From assembly GCA_014523485.1 (NCBI GenBank), contig JAATVK010000266.1, positions 1 through 14,531 on the forward strand: a stretch of 14,531 nt of DNA, read 5' to 3'. Shown piece after piece: positions 13,969 through 14,531 of the stretch; within the stretch, counting starts at the first letter, position 1; each line of letters begins with the position of its first letter. The position numbers were made by a program, and so were the translations under genes. The notes beneath the pieces are model-generated. The model was not told where the DNA came from, made no database searches, and saw nothing but the letters and a program-made list of their open reading frames with translations. The DNA is from Nitrososphaerales archaeon TH5894 (GTDB lineage: Archaea > Thermoproteota > Nitrososphaeria > Nitrososphaerales > Nitrososphaeraceae).

Positions 13969-13978
13969 TTTTAAATAT
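13969..13978 (+). promoter_or_regulatory. TATA-like box for the GNAT gene
   Basis: TTTTAAATAT is centred about 38 bases before the ATG at 14011, giving a predicted leader of roughly a dozen bases. It follows directly on a purine-rich GAGGGAGGGAGAGAG tract. Confidence 0.3.
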
Positions 13979-14010
13979 CAAAAATCCTTAATGATAATCT
14001 TCATTAATAC

Positions 14011-14531
14011 ATGACTCCTACGACGACGAAATTCAGAGTAGCTACAGATCTTGATAAAGATTATGTTTTAAATTTTTGTAAAAATATATTCAGTTGGGGA
14101 GATTACATTGACAGGGTTTGGGATATATGGATCAGAGAACCTAATAGTATATTGCTGGTAGCTGTTGTAAATGAAAATAACATAGAAATACCAATAGCAA
14201 TCTCTCATGGGATTTTAATTCCAGAAAAAATAATATGGATTGAAGGAATAAGAGTTGACCCTAAATATAGGTCTCAAAAATTAGCTACTAAAATGTCACT
14301 TCATATATTAGATTATGCAAAAAAAAGGGGAGCGATATATTCGTCTGCAATAGTTTCTATAAACAACGAAGCATCAAAAGGATTGATGGAAAAATTAGGA
14401 TTTAAAGTTATTTCAACATGGTCATACCTTAGTATAAAACCCATAGGTTTATTACCATCAGAATTATATAATTTTATTAAAGATAACTCTACTACTACTA
14501 TTACTAAAATAGCAAAGTTAAAGGAATATCC
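14011..14531 (+). CDS. GNAT-family N-acetyltransferase, 3' end beyond the window
   Basis: ATG at 14011 opens a frame that stays open to the window end (173 complete codons). It transfers an acetyl group from acetyl-CoA to an amine; the substrate is unknown. The GNAT core is visible: a strand IPIAISHGILI, then IIWIEGIRVDPKYRSQKLATKMSLHIL, whose RSQKLA is the acetyl-CoA pyrophosphate loop (R/Q-x-x-G-x-A type, here with K where G is usual), followed by the conserved GAIYSSAIVSINNEASKGLMEKLGFKVISTW, with the NxxSxxLxxKLGF pattern of motif B. After the core the sequence continues (SIKPIGLLPSELYNFIKDN), so a C-terminal extension or second domain is likely. It is divergent from the RibD-like gene. 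Confidence 0.85.
   Translation, partial: MTPTTTKFRVATDLDKDYVLNFCKNIFSWGDYIDRVWDIWIREPNSILLVAVVNENNIEIPIAISHGILIPEKIIWIEGIRVDPKYRSQKLATKMSLHILDYAKKRGAIYSSAIVSINNEASKGLMEKLGFKVISTWSYLSIKPIGLLPSELYNFIKDNSTTTITKIAKLKEY

Overview
The window is very AT-rich (roughly 30% G+C by eye). It looks archaeal, most likely an ammonia-oxidising Nitrososphaerota (Thaumarchaeota) lineage with long AT-rich spacers, such as the Nitrososphaerales. This assignment is inference, because no rRNA or amo gene is present. It rests on several observations: TATA-like boxes about 24-38 bases before most start codons, with no convincing Shine-Dalgarno sites (leaderless or short-leader mRNAs); frequent GTG/TTG starts; an archaeal-style tRNA-Leu; a TrpB with the archaeal-type [10 protein letters not shown] signature; and a cobalamin-dependent methionine synthase split into two genes.

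Layout, left to right. The window opens inside a minus-strand tRNA-Leu(CAA) gene that probably carries an intron, followed by about 575 bases with no recognisable gene. Next are egtD (+) and egtB (-), convergent and 7 bases apart; they encode the histidine trimethylase and the sulfoxide synthase of ergothioneine synthesis. Divergent from egtB lies trpC (+). After a 267-base spacer comes the tight pair trpB-trpA (+), preceded by a short upstream ORF and a perfect 8-bp hairpin that abut the trpB start. A run of ten consecutive in-frame stop codons ends trpA. Facing it is a small minus-strand unknown protein with an HESLH motif. Then come the two halves of methionine synthase (both -): metH-N (homocysteine/zinc domain, 320 aa) upstream and metH-C (pterin, cap/B12 and activation domains, 877 aa) downstream. 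MetH-C has a poly-serine and Asp/Asn insertion encoded by a trinucleotide microsatellite.

The right part holds three unrecognised plus-strand genes (97, 60 and 249 aa), with a 12-bp perfect hairpin between the first two. A 700-base gene-free convergent region follows; it contains two stem-plus-T-tract units that share the same CATAGCC/GGCTATG arms and are candidates for small RNAs. Beyond it are a minus-strand protein that resembles a divergent RibD C-terminal (pyrimidine reductase-like) enzyme, and a plus-strand GNAT acetyltransferase cut by the window end.

Functionally the recognised genes are core amino-acid and thiol metabolism: the last steps of tryptophan synthesis, the final step of methionine synthesis with cobalamin (which feeds the SAM that EgtD uses), and ergothioneine as a redox protectant. 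No mobile element, CRISPR array or phage gene was seen. The most promising undescribed material is the structured 12.13-12.42 kb region, the trpB leader, and the cluster of unknown genes at 10.6-12.0 kb.
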